Assembly (NCBI GenBank): GCA_025667525.1
Contig: JANFOE010000585.1
Location: forward strand, 310,001 to 374,000
Length of the DNA: 64,000 nucleotides
Direction: 5' to 3'
Source of the DNA: Glebionis coronaria
Taxonomy: Eukaryota > Streptophyta > Magnoliopsida > Asterales > Asteraceae
Part shown: piece by piece, positions 1 to 9,050 of the stretch
How the letters are laid out: the number at the start of each line of letters is the position of its first letter
Position numbering within the stretch: position 1 is the first letter of the stretch
The notes under the pieces: model-generated
The model's database searches: none
Told to the model about the DNA's origin: nothing
Seen by the model: the letters and a program-made list of their open reading frames with translations, nothing else
Position numbers and translations under genes: made by a program

Positions 1-445
1 CACACAACAACCTCCATCATTTCTATAACACCATCAATAAATAAACGAAACCCTTGACGCCTTTTAATCTCAATCTGATCTCGAGTTAATTCTCATTGAA
101 AGACATGAGATGTTACCATCTTCTAGATCAATTGATATGGTCTCGGGTAAGTATTTAAGTGATGCGTGCCGGTTTGGAGGTGTTGTTTTTATTAAAAAAC
201 GAAACCAAGTTCGAATCTAACATAGTTGTTAGGATTCGTACTTAATATTCGTAAATAAATGAAGGTGTATGCTTTGACAGATGTGATTTGGATTGCATGT
301 TGGCTTTTGATTGCTTATAGATACGAAACAAAAAATATCTATGAACATATATGTTCTTAGACTATCTTTATTTTCGAAAAATGATGAGATGGTTGATCCA
401 TACATAAGATCTATGATGCATGATGTTCATTTCTTTAAAGTTTTT
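1..445. other. Left flank, no gene recognised
   Basis: This is unassigned AT-rich sequence up to the target duplication of element A. I see no start-to-stop frame with recognisable protein features, no RNA gene and no clear repeat. It may belong to an older transposon extending beyond the window. Confidence 0.4.
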
Positions 446-450
446 CTTAT
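446..450. repeat. Target site duplication CTTAT, left side of element A
   Basis: CTTAT directly precedes the TGATAGG start of element A and recurs at 15695-15699 directly after its 3' LTR end (TTATCA). A 5-bp duplication is what Ty3/gypsy integration leaves. Confidence 0.85.
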
Positions 451-970
451 TGATAGGTGTGAAAAACCCATCCTTTTACCACTTAATTATAATAATAACC
501 AAGCCAAAACGTGTATTTTATGTCGTAAATGTCGGAATTATGGATGGTTTGTGTTTTTATTGTGTTTTTATTGTGTTTTAGGACCAAAAGATGAAAAAAG
601 GAAGAAAACACGGGCTTTCAGGGGCTTTTATCGAAGAAAACAAGAAAAGACGAAGTCAAAAGATCAAGAGTGCAAAAAGAACGGAAGTCAAAGGCCTATT
701 CTAAAGATTTATCGAAGAAAGAGTCTAAGACGGAAGTTTAATGAAGTCGAAGAAACAAGTCTAATTAAAGAATAAAATTATAAGACGAGTTCAATTTATA
801 TCGACAAATCCCGAGACTACGTCGAGAATGACAAAGAATTTAAATCGAGTCGAGACAAGAAGAAAGAAGGAAGAAAGCACCAACATTTTACTCCTCCTAT
901 AAATACCCTCCTAATGTGTCATTAGGAGGTAGTTAGTTAGTTTAGATTAGGAGTAGTGTAGATTTTTTTT
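451..970 (+). repeat. Truncated 5' LTR of element A
   Basis: It matches the first ~515 bp of the 3' LTR (13855-14358) through the TATA region and the GATTAGGAGTAGTGTAGATTT stretch, then diverges abruptly into the ORF leader. The last ~1.3 kb of LTR and the primer binding site are absent. An extra copy of a short TGTTTTTAT-type repeat near 560 distinguishes it from the 3' copy. Confidence 0.8.
898..905 (+). promoter_or_regulatory. TATA box in the 5' LTR of element A
   Basis: TATAAATA lies about 450 bp into the LTR in CCTATAAATACCCTCC context and is identical at 14292-14299 in the 3' LTR. It lies about 115 bp upstream of the ORF start, so the truncated LTR could still drive the ORF. Confidence 0.6.
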
Positions 971-1017
971 CAAAGTTTTTCACCAAAAATATTCTTCTTG
1001 CTTATCTATTGTGTTTA

Positions 1018-2148
1018 ATGGATTCGTTTGTTGACTGTGTAGGGTGTGAAAGACCATCTTCTGGTAGTCAATCCTGTGAATGGTGTGCATGCGAACGGTG
1101 TGGAATGGATATCCCTAATTACGATTTTGGCCGTTGTCTATCGTGCAATTCGATCAATTCATACTTCAATTCATTCTTCGCTTCTAATGACACTATTTCA
1201 CCCTCTCCCTTATATGACGATCCATATCCACAAAATGCACCTGGTTTCTCTCAATACCCATGTTGCAACAATTGTGGGGGCCGTCACGATACTTCTTATT
1301 ATCTGTCGATGAATTATTATGAGCCAAAACCGTGTTCTACTTCTTTTCAACCGATGATTTATGATGGACCACATCCGTGCTATAATTCTGGTTTTCATAA
1401 TTTTGAGCCCCCATATTACTCCCTCGATCATCAACCTTCTGTTGGAATGAGTGAAGAAGAACGAGCCATTTTTTTGAATACACTTCAATACGTTCAACAA
1501 GAATTAGCCAGCATACGCGAAGCAAGGGAGGAGGAAAAGCGACAGCAACAAGAGCAAGTATCTAATCTTAGTGATTATACTCCTCCTCTTGTGCGTCCAT
1601 ACTACTATTATGATGATGACGAGGATGATATCTATAATCTCAACCCATCTTCTGAGATTACTACTCCTACTCTTGATATCCCTAATGCGTCTAAGGATAG
1701 TGATACATCGAGTGAGATTAGTGATTTTGGTCTTGATAAATTCTTTGATGAGGTTTGTGATGTGCCGACTTTTGTGGAGCCTACGGACGAGGTCGCTCTT
1801 AATGATGATGATTTTTCTCCATGCTATGAGAATTTCACCTTTGAAATTTCTCCTTCTCCTCCAGGCGATGAAGGTGATGTTGATTTATTCTCTCCGACAT
1901 ACGAGAAGTTCACCACTGAACTTGGTCTTTTAGATGAGGTGGAAGACGTTATTCTTCGCGACAAATTACTGAAAGTTCATCTTCTTATTGCTAAAATTGA
2001 AGCGTTGAATTCTGCTCCTATTTCTGAGTCTTTACCTCCATCTATTATTTCAGTTGAGAATAATGATACAGCTATGGAGGAAATCGACATTCTCTCAATA
2101 CCTCCGGGTATTGATGATGATGACACGGAGGGGGGATATTCTTTTTGA
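1018..2148 (+). CDS. Element A accessory ORF, N-terminal part (acidic, Cys-rich, unknown function)
   Basis: The frame gives 376 codons from the ATG at 1018 (MDSFVDCVGC...); the frame is open a few codons upstream only from a TTG. Residues ~8-45 hold several CxxC pairs (CVGC, CEWC, CERC, CLSC), resembling a zinc-binding region. Near residue 85 CCNNCGGRHDTSYY resembles the knuckle of Athila Gag (compare [13 protein letters not shown] in element B) but lacks the last Cys. Residues ~145-185 are charged and Gln/Glu-rich, probably coiled coil; the rest is acidic with Asp runs. No reverse transcriptase, protease or integrase motif is visible. The frame ends early at TGA after a run of six G (about 2131-2136). 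I recall similar hypothetical proteins in Asteraceae genomes. Function unknown; a Gag-like RNA-binding role is only an inference. Confidence 0.65.
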   Translation: MDSFVDCVGCERPSSGSQSCEWCACERCGMDIPNYDFGRCLSCNSINSYFNSFFASNDTISPSPLYDDPYPQNAPGFSQYPCCNNCGGRHDTSYYLSMNYYEPKPCSTSFQPMIYDGPHPCYNSGFHNFEPPYYSLDHQPSVGMSEEERAIFLNTLQYVQQELASIREAREEEKRQQQEQVSNLSDYTPPLVRPYYYYDDDEDDIYNLNPSSEITTPTLDIPNASKDSDTSSEISDFGLDKFFDEVCDVPTFVEPTDEVALNDDDFSPCYENFTFEISPSPPGDEGDVDLFSPTYEKFTTELGLLDEVEDVILRDKLLKVHLLIAKIEALNSAPISESLPPSIISVENNDTAMEEIDILSIPPGIDDDDTEGGYSF

Positions 2149-2258
2149 TAATTGGTTGCATGAAGATATTGTCCCAAATCACCCTCCCGAGCAACTTTTA
2201 TCCCAACCTTTAGAAACCATTACCGAGGATGAGTGCTTAGACCCGAGGGGGTGACATT
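2149..2258 (+). pseudogene. Element A ORF, middle part in a shifted frame
   Basis: Directly after the stop at 2146-2148 a different frame carries similar acidic protein (ILFDNWLHEDIVPNHPPEQL...) to a stop at 2252-2254. The switch coincides with the six-G run just upstream. A second break lies in the five-G run at about 2247-2251, after which the frame continuing beyond element E is used. Two one-base slips in G runs explain the breaks, either as real mutations or as assembly errors. Confidence 0.55.
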
Positions 2259-2263
2259 GACCA
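2259..2263. repeat. Target site duplication GACCA, left side of element E
   Basis: GACCA precedes the TGTAGAAAC end of element E and recurs at 11562-11566 after its other end. It lies inside the accessory ORF of element A, so that reading frame was broken by the insertion. Confidence 0.9.
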
Positions 2264-3592
2264 TGTAGAAACTAGAAGGGGGGTTGAATAGTTTCTTAAT
2301 ATTTACTTGTTAAAATATGGTTTCCAAAAAAATCCTTTTTCAAAAAACTTAGGCTTGAGGAAATATGTGAAATCTTCTTATACACAAATATGAACAATGA
2401 TAGTGTAGCTAAACTAATACTAACAAAAATATATCCACAAAGAATAAAGAATGATAGTGTATCTAATCTAATATTAACACAATTATATCCACAAAGAATA
2501 AAGAATAATAGTGTAGCTAATCTAATATTAACACATGTATATGCAAAAAGTAATAAGGAATGTAAAGAGTTAAGGGTAAAGAAAGATCAAACCGAACACC
2601 AAGGATTTATAGTGGTTCGGCAACGAAGCTCACTCCTCGTTCCTACTCCACTCCTCGAGTACTCCTTACTCGAGAGTTCACTACACAACAAGCTCCTTAT
2701 GGTGGAGAAAACCGTACACATCGCTTAACCAATTTCCGACTCTAAGCTAAATGTCGAGCCCTAATCGTAGCTAGTACCAAACTACACAAATATACTTAGT
2801 ACATATACAACTTCCAAATAGACACAACTACTTGGATCTTCACAACTATGACACAACTACAAGTATATAAAAATTGATCTTCAATGGATCTTTGGTGGTG
2901 GACTCAACATTTCACTAGGATAGTGTTCTTTTCTTTGCACTTGGAGAGGAAGAGATGGAAGAACAAGATTCACTTCTTAAACAAGTAATAATCAAACAAA
3001 TGATCAAAGATTTGAGTGATTAAAGAAGGGGTTTGAATCTGGAAATGAATGTGCAAAAGAGGTGAGGTGAAAAGCTGAGAATGGCCAACTATTTAAAGGA
3101 CAAAGGAGCCAACGGCTAGTTCTGCCCGCGGTACCTTATCACAGCCCACGGTACCTTATCGATAAGGTACCGCCTAGGCGCTAAGGTACCGCCGGACTAA
3201 ACTCCGCTCCTTTTTGTCCTTTAGTGGTGGAGGTCTTATCTGGGTATAAAAATATCCTGAAAGGATATTCTTAATAGAATAAGAATATGCCATTTTCAAA
3301 TTTCAAATAATTAATTTAATAAAACATTTTCTTAAAAATAAAGTTTAATAAAAACTTGTCACTTTTAATAAAAAGTGAGTTTTAAGAAACGATTAAATCA
3401 CTTGATCACTTGATTAAGGTTAGTACTTGTTTATCCATACCTTAAGTGAAAATGGGTAAAATGAAAAATACTTGAACTCAAGAATTTGTTTTTCGTTGTT
3501 TTCGTAAATGCTTGTTTTTACATATTGTCGTAATCAAAACTAAGCGAGACCGAAAAATGCAAGTAACGTTTTTAGTCATTATTGCATTAACA
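2264..3592 (-). repeat. 3' LTR of element E
   Basis: It begins TGTAGAAAC and ends GCATTAACA on the plus strand, 1329 bp, the same length as the other LTR; I count only a few dozen differences by eye, suggesting a fairly recent insertion. A minus-strand TATA-like TTTAAATA sits at 3090-3097. The palindrome cluster is at 3118-3190. Confidence 0.9.
3118..3190. repeat. Palindrome cluster in the 3' LTR of element E
   Basis: The core is a perfect 22-bp palindrome at 3150-3171 (GGTACCTTATC and its reverse complement GATAAGGTACC), followed by a perfect CGCCTAGGCG at 3171-3180 and flanked by further GCGGTACC half-sites. It lies about 20-100 bp beside the TATA-like box, on its upstream side in the sense direction. 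Clustered LTR palindromes are, from memory, a known Sirevirus trait. Confidence 0.8.
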
Positions 3593-3763
3593 ATCTCCCC
3601 CTTTTTGATTCCGACAATACATAAACTCAATCACACAAAAACAAGATTTTCGAAGACGAGTTTATTCATTTCTCCCCCTTTGTCGAAGCAAAAAGGTTGC
3701 GTAATCCGGTGTTGAAGAAACGGACTTTGCAAAGACTCTCCCTTGGCGCTTACTCCCCCTAGC
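3593..3763 (-). other. Polypurine tract of element E plus two extra tract-like sequences
   Basis: Next to the 3' LTR the minus strand reads ATCAAAAAGGGGGAGATT (complement of about 3593-3610), the expected plus-strand primer. Two more GGGGGA tracts lie upstream in the sense direction, at about 3671-3685 and 3752-3760. The first is well supported; the others are judged by similarity. Confidence 0.65.
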
Positions 3764-4033
3764 TTGGGGCACCGAGGAATCGAGATATGGTGACAAGCTA
3801 CATAGAAGGGTTAGTTGAACAAAAGAAACAACCAACAATATATAGCAATAGGTCACAAAAAAAATTAAAAGAGAAGAAGACACAATGACAAAGATCCAAG
3901 ATAGGTTACTAAAGAAAAATCATACAAAGAAGTATGGAAAAAGAAACAAGCCAAACGCATAAATCTAATCCTAGTTATTCTAGAATTCTAAGATTTGATT
4001 GAATTTGGTGTCTTGTGGATAAGCAATCAATGC

Positions 4034-4408
4034 TTATATGAAAGACAAGGTAATAGCGGAGGGTGGTGGTGGTGGCTTGTTGGAGATCTCATAATCAAAG
4101 TGAAGAGGAGGCTTGATTAAGAGACTCTTGATGTAGCTCAACTCCTCATAGATGTGTGCCATAGAAAGATGTTGATATTGACAATAATGACAATATGTTC
4201 CATGGTGCATGACATTATCATGAGAAGGAGGAAGAACACTAAAGGGTGTTGGTGGAAGAAAAGAAGTTCCACAATCAACATTCTTGGTAGGAGAAATGTG
4301 ATTAAGAGTGTTCTTGGGTGGGTTTGGATTGAAAGCAATTGGAGAAAATGGAGGATATTCAAGGCTTTCATTGGGAGAATAAGACATTTTGGATGTGAAG
4401 TAATGCAA
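4034..4408 (-). CDS. Small Pro-rich ORF downstream of pol in element E
   Basis: The ORF gives 124 residues (MHYFTSKMSYSP...), on the same strand as gag-pol and about 660 bp beyond the pol stop; a second possible start is the Met at residue 8. It is rich in Pro, Ser and His, has an HYCQYQH patch and ends in a Pro run before SAITLSFI. I see no signal peptide or membrane span, so it does not look like the envelope-like ORF reported downstream of pol in some Sireviruses. It may be a remnant of a third ORF, or a chance frame. I do not recognise a family. Confidence 0.35.
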   Translation of the reverse strand: MHYFTSKMSYSPNESLEYPPFSPIAFNPNPPKNTLNHISPTKNVDCGTSFLPPTPFSVLPPSHDNVMHHGTYCHYCQYQHLSMAHIYEELSYIKSLLIKPPLHFDYEISNKPPPPPSAITLSFI

Positions 4409-4535
4409 AATGCTTATGGTTTAAATAGGGAAGGCTTAGGGTATTTTTGGGATGGTCAAAGGGTTTGAAACAAAGATTCTCAAAAAGGTTGGAGCAAATC
4501 TGGAGTTTCAGACAAAAACCCGAAAAGGAAGCCCA

Positions 4536-4608
4536 CTGTAGGCGGTTCCTTATCTATGCTGGCGGTACCTTATCAATAAGGTACCGCGGCTCACTTATGG
4601 AACCGCCT
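4536..4608. repeat. Palindrome cluster in the 3' region of element E
   Basis: A near-perfect palindrome at 4562-4587 pairs GCGGTACCTTAT with ATAAGGTACCGC around CA. It is enclosed by an outer pair, GGCGGTTCC at about 4541-4549 and GGAACCGCC at about 4599-4607. It uses the same half-sites as the LTR cluster although it is outside the LTR. Confidence 0.75.
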
Positions 4609-5068
4609 GCAGAAGCAGGGTTTGGTGTTTAGAGAAAGATTTTTCAGCAAATCTTATTTTTCTAGTCTAACTTATCATAGGGATGTACGTAAAAGCAAAG
4701 ATAGACAAAGAAAATATATGAAAACCTACCAAATAGAGATTTGACCAAAATACATGGATTAAAAAATCAATGTAGGAGGTGTGTAAGACAAGACCTTAAG
4801 TCATGACCCAATGATCCTCCATGATTCAATCTTGTTCTTGCTATGTTTGAGAGAATCATACATATGAATTATGTAAGCTCTATATTAATAGCGAGAATCT
4901 ATGAAAAATCGTTTTTAGATTGAATTAACAATGTCAAACGAATTTCTCAACCAATTTCGAAAGAGACTTTGAGAGTTTTGAAAAGGGGATGGGAAGATTT
5001 TTTCAAAGGAATTTTAAAAGACTCAAGGACTCAAAGTGGCAATAGAAAACACACAATAAGAAAAGAAT

Positions 5069-5245
5069 TTAAGGAAGATGTTCCATTAATCCTAGACCTA
5101 GACGCAAGTAATTAAAAGGTTCCCTCTTAAGTGGCTTAGTGAAGATATCAGCTAAGTTGTCCTCGGAGGGCACCTTTTCAATAGTAATGATCCCCTTTTG
5201 AACATTATCCCTAAGGAAATGGTGTCTAATTTCTATGTGTTTGGT
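5069..5245 (-). pseudogene. Element E RNase H C-terminal tail
   Basis: After the in-frame TGA at 5246-5248 the same frame continues with TKHIEIRHHFLRD, LADIFTKPL and LGLMEHLP to TAA at 5069-5071, the usual C-terminal end of copia pol. The stop interrupts the conserved HS-TKHI stretch, where an Arg codon is usual, so CGA to TGA is the likely change. Confidence 0.7.
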
Positions 5246-5884
5246 TCACGAATGTTGCACGGGATTCTTTCTTAGGTCTATAGCACCTTTATTATCGCAC
5301 ATGATGGGAACATCATCAAGAGAAATCCCGTAATCAACAAGCGCTTGCTTCATCCATAGAGCTTGTTGGCATGCTTTTCCGGCACTCACATACTCGGCTT
5401 CCGTGGTGGATATCGCAAGAGCGGTTTGTTTCTTGGAGAACCAAGAAGTTAAACAACAACCCATGAAGGTACAAACTCCATTAGTGCTTTTCCGGTCCAC
5501 ATAGTCTCCCGCATGATCCGAGTCCGCGTAGACAATGGTTTCTGCGCCGGTCCCTTTAGGATACCATAATCCTAAATGTATAGTGCCTTTAATGTATCGG
5601 AAGATACGCTTAACCGCTTCAAGGTGAGAGGTTTTTGGAGCCTCTTGGAAGCGAGCACAAAGGCAAACACTAAACATGATATCCGGTCGACTTGCCGTTA
5701 GGTACAACAAACTACCAATCATACCTCTATATTTGGTGTTGTCTACCGACTCACAATCATCATCTACGGTGAGTTTAGTATCCGAGGCCATAGGGGTCTT
5801 CATTGGTCTAGATTCTTCTAATCCAAATTTCTTTAGAATTTCTTTAGCGTACTTAGATTGACTAAAGAAAATAACATCGTCCAT
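5246..5884 (-). pseudogene. Element E reverse transcriptase C-terminus and RNase H
   Basis: The frame continues the RVT_2 reverse transcriptase from 5894-6808 after one in-frame TAA. It begins with the SKYAKEILKKFG segment and the GSLLYLTASRPDI motif near residue 60. RNase H follows: YADSDHAGDY (~118), TTEAEYVSA (~165) and MCDNKGAIDL (~195) carry the acidic catalytic residues. RNase H removes the RNA strand after minus-strand synthesis in the virus-like particle. Every motif is present, yet the polyprotein is interrupted on both sides, so the fragment is unlikely to be made as drawn. Confidence 0.8.
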
Positions 5885-5893
5885 TTGTTTAAT

Positions 5894-6808
5894 TTAGAGT
5901 CCTAAAAAGAAGTTAAGTTCTCCCATCATACTCATTTCAAACTCATCATGCATGATTTTGGCAAAGTCATCACACAATTCTTGACAAGTTGAGCCAAATA
6001 TAATGTCATCAACATATATTTGTACGATTATGAGGTGAGGACCTTTTTTCTTTGTAAAGAGTGTATTGTCTACCATACCCATGGTATACTCATGTTTAAC
6101 AAGAAACGCTTTAAGTCTATCATACCAAGCTTTGGGTGCTTGTTTGAGTCCATAAAGTGCTTTCTTAAGCTTATAAACATGATCCGGTTTCTCAAAATCA
6201 ATGAAGTCGGGAGGTTGAGCCACATATACCTCCTCACTGATCAAACCGTTAAGAAATGCACTCTTTACATCCATTTGTTGAAGCTTAATATCTAAGGCAC
6301 AAGCATAGGCTAAAAGGATTCTAATTGATTCTAATCTAGCTACCAGTGCATATGTCTCGTCATAATCAATCCCTTCTTGTTGATTATAGCCTTGAGCTAC
6401 AAGTCTAGCCTTGTTACGAGACACAACACCATTCTCATCTAGCTTATTCCTAAATACCCATTTGGTTCCTATAATGGTAGAACTTCTAGGTGGAGGAACA
6501 AGCTCCCAAACATCATTGGCAACGAATTGATTCAATTCTTCTTGCATCGCAATGACCCAACTCTCATCCGTCAAGGCTTCTTTAACATTCTTAGGTTCAA
6601 TCAAGGAGACAAAACAAAAGAAGTTGCTTTGATTTTGGACTTGAGATCTTAGGGTCCTTTGATTTAAGTCACCAATGACATTATTGAGAGTATGATCCCT
6701 AGATTCCTTAATGTTTACTTCCTTTTCAACACTAAGGTCTTCAACTCCTATTTTTCTAACCTCTTTGGCTTTAACTACTTCTAATTCATCTAAGTCATCA
6801 TCAACCAA
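5894..6808 (-). pseudogene. Element E reverse transcriptase (RVT_2)
   Basis: The 304-residue frame contains the copia RVT_2 signatures ANDVWELVPPP, GTKWVFRNKLDENG, ARLVAQGYNQQEGIDY, DVKSAFLNG, KALYGLKQAPKAWYDRL and the polymerase site YVDDI near residue 265. It copies the element RNA to DNA. It ends at TAA right after GELNFFLGL, where the family usually has Gln, consistent with CAA to TAA. The junction with the integrase frame upstream (6809-6921) is a frameshift. The domain is complete apart from these breaks. Confidence 0.85.
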
Positions 6809-6921
6809 TGGTGGTGTCTTGGGTGAAGGAGGGGTTTCATCAAAGGTTACGTTGAGTGATTCTTCAATAACCCCTGAGGTTCTATTTAGGACTATGTAGG
6901 CCTTACTAGTTTGGGAATAAC

Positions 6922-8100
6922 CTAAAGGATACCTTCGTAAGACTTTGGGTCAAACTTGGTAAGGTAGTCTTTGGTGTTGAGGATAAAGCACTTGCTTCCA
7001 AACACCCTAAAGTATTCTAATGAGGGTTTCTTACCTTTAAGAATCTCATAGGGGGTCTTTCCTAGGAAAGGTCGAATAAGACTTCGGTTGAGAATATAAG
7101 TCGATGTATCTACGGCATTGCACCAAAACTTTTGAGGCAACGATTGCTCGTTTAACATCGTCCTACTCAACTCTTGGAGAGTCCTATTCTTCCTTTCAAC
7201 TACCCCATTTGATTGTGGAGTGCGAGGAGCCGAGAAGTTATGGGTAATACCATGAGCTTCACAAAAGGCACCAAATTGCACTTCATTATCAAATTCCCTA
7301 CCATGATCCGTCCTAATAGAAACAATTGAACATCCTAGTTGATTTTGAATTCTCCGACTAAAGATTTCGAAGTGATCAGAAGCTTCATTCTTAGATGCCA
7401 GAAATCTAGTCCAAGTAAATCTAGAATAGTCATCAACTATAACTAGGGTATAAAGGTTACCTCCATAACTCCGTATGGCGGAAGGTCCAAATAGATCCAT
7501 ATGTAGGAGCTCTAAGCACCGAGAGGTCGAAACCAAATTCTTGGCTTTGTGACTTGAGTGTACTTGCTTTCCAACTTTGCAAGCATCACAAAAGTGAATA
7601 TCAAACTTAATCTTGGGGAGGTGTCTTACCAACTCCTTAGAGACTAAAGATTGAATTAAACGCATATTAGCGTGACCTAATCTCCTATGCCAAAGAGTAG
7701 AACTATCATCTATAGTCGCAAGACATATGTTGTCTTTTGACTTCTTATTAACCTTCATGACATAAAGCCCATGCTTTCTAACACCTTTTCCAATGACTTT
7801 TCCATCTTTTACGATTTCACTGTCATGTTCCGAAAAGATGACCATACACTTATTATCATAAATTTGACCTATACTTAAAAGGTTAAAACCTAAGTTATCT
7901 ACATGCTCAACATTTTCAATAGTCATGGAGTCAAGAGAAACCGTACCTTTGCCAATGATATTACCACGTAGACTTCTAGCGAATGTGACGTTACCTCCAT
8001 CATATGCTTTGTAATGCGAGAACAAACTTCGATTACCCGTTATGTGTTTAGAACATCCACTATCCTTAATCCACTCATCGGGCTCCAAATCAATTCCCAA
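6922..8100 (-). pseudogene. Element E protease and integrase
   Basis: The 392-residue frame starts with the aspartic protease active site (WIKDSGCSKHITGN, D-S-G near residue 13). The pre-integrase zinc domain follows (LWHRRLGHANMR near 137, then HFCDAC). The integrase core has DLFGPS (~202), TDHGREF (~265) and VVERKN (~301), giving the D,D,E triad. Protease cuts the polyprotein and integrase inserts the cDNA. Both ends are frameshifts: it lies out of frame with the Gag linker ORF at 8127-8939 and with reverse transcriptase at 5894-6808. No catalytic residue is lost. Confidence 0.85.
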
Positions 8101-8126
8101 GCATATCTAGGTAATAATACACAAGA

Positions 8127-8939
8127 TCAAACATTTGGTCCCCAATATCTCATGGGTCCAAAATTGTTAGTTCCAAACATCCCTTGCATTTGGTTGGGAT
8201 GAATGAATGAGGTGGGGATTCCCCATGGAGAACAAAATGGAGGAGGGTAGTAATTCATGTAACCATTTTGTTGTTTATTACTTCTCCTAGGTGTGTTTGA
8301 TCTAGGTTTAGAGTTATTATTATTCTTTCTAGGTGTTGGAGTTTTACTTCTAGTTCGTGAGTTGTTTTGATTATCTCTTGTAGGCGTTGTCGTTCTACTT
8401 CTAGGCTTAGACTCATTCCATACTCTAGGTGGAGTAGAAGATAATCTAGATAAACTTCTATTTCCCATGAGAGGTTTACTTAACGGATTATAGAACTTAC
8501 TAATAGCATTGTCGTCAAGTATGGGTAATTGAACCTTATTAACAGTAAGATGCTTTGGTTTTTCATTTAACTTAGATTTTTCAGAAAGTTCAGAATTTTC
8601 ATAAAACTCAACTTCTGGCCGCGGTACCTTATCTATGGCCGCGGTTCCATTGTGATAAGGAACCGCGCCATAAGATGTGGAACCGCGTCCAGAAGGTGTT
8701 TTCTGTGAAAACCTGACTTGTTTTGGTTCACTAGTTGAGGCTTCATTTGAGTTAAACCATAGACCAAGTTTTTCCTTAGAATGAACTTGTTTGTTTAACA
8801 TATCATCAAGAGCACTAGTACCGTTCATGAACTTTTCTAATTTAATGGAGGTGCTCTTGAGATCATCATTCTCTAATCTAAGTTTCTCACAACTTAAGCA
8901 ACCTAAATCAACCTCTTTGTTTTTCTCAAGTTTAGCCAA
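8127..8939 (-). pseudogene. Element E Gag C-terminal / linker region
   Basis: The 270-residue frame is in phase with gag and separated from it only by the TAA at 9051-9053. It has a coiled-coil-like N-terminus, Ser/Arg/Thr-rich repeats (SKPRSRTTTPTRDN, SRTRSKTPTPRKN) and an aromatic PPPFCSPWG tail before the protease. This layout is usual between the CCHC knuckle and protease in SIRE-type elements. Residues ~80-110 (GRGSTSYGAVPYHN...) are encoded by a palindrome cluster at 8614-8695 that also occurs in the LTRs, so coding sequence contains a structural repeat. Confidence 0.7.
8614..8695. repeat. Palindrome cluster inside the coding region of element E
   Basis: Half-sites GGCCGCGGTACCTTAT, GGCCGCGGTTCC, GATAAGGAACCGCG and GTGGAACCGCGTCC alternate in orientation, flanked by CTTCTGG and CCAGAAGG. 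This is the same GCGGTACC-TTATC vocabulary as the LTR and 3' clusters, here kept in frame as part of a protein. Confidence 0.7.
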
Positions 8940-9050
8940 TTTCTCCCTAAGTTCACTGATCTCATTTTCAAGCTTAGTTTTGGTTGATTTTAAGGTTTTA
9001 TTATTTTCTATGAATTTAAGACTAGGTTTGTGTAAGCTATCATATTTGCC

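Larger units (their letters stand above)
3764..5068 (-). other. 3' noncoding region of element E between pol and the 3' LTR
   Basis: About 1.3 kb lie between the pol stop (5069-5071) and the polypurine tracts. The region carries one minus-strand ORF (4034-4408) and a palindrome cluster (4536-4608). The rest is AT-rich and I see no other gene. Confidence 0.6.

Noticed and set aside
311..775. 154-codon plus-strand frame at the left edge
   Set aside because: It starts at a TTG in unassigned flank and runs into the LTR of element A; the translated LTR part is shared with the noncoding 3' LTR copy, so it is not a gene.
1009..1017. Alternative start of the accessory ORF at the TTG at 1009
   Set aside because: TTG is not a usual plant start; the ATG at 1018 is in frame three codons later.
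2390..2728. 112-codon frame MNNDSVAKL..., repeated at 10360-10698
   Set aside because: It lies within both LTRs of element E, opposite to the element's sense, and its repeats come from LTR sequence. No protein family is recognised.
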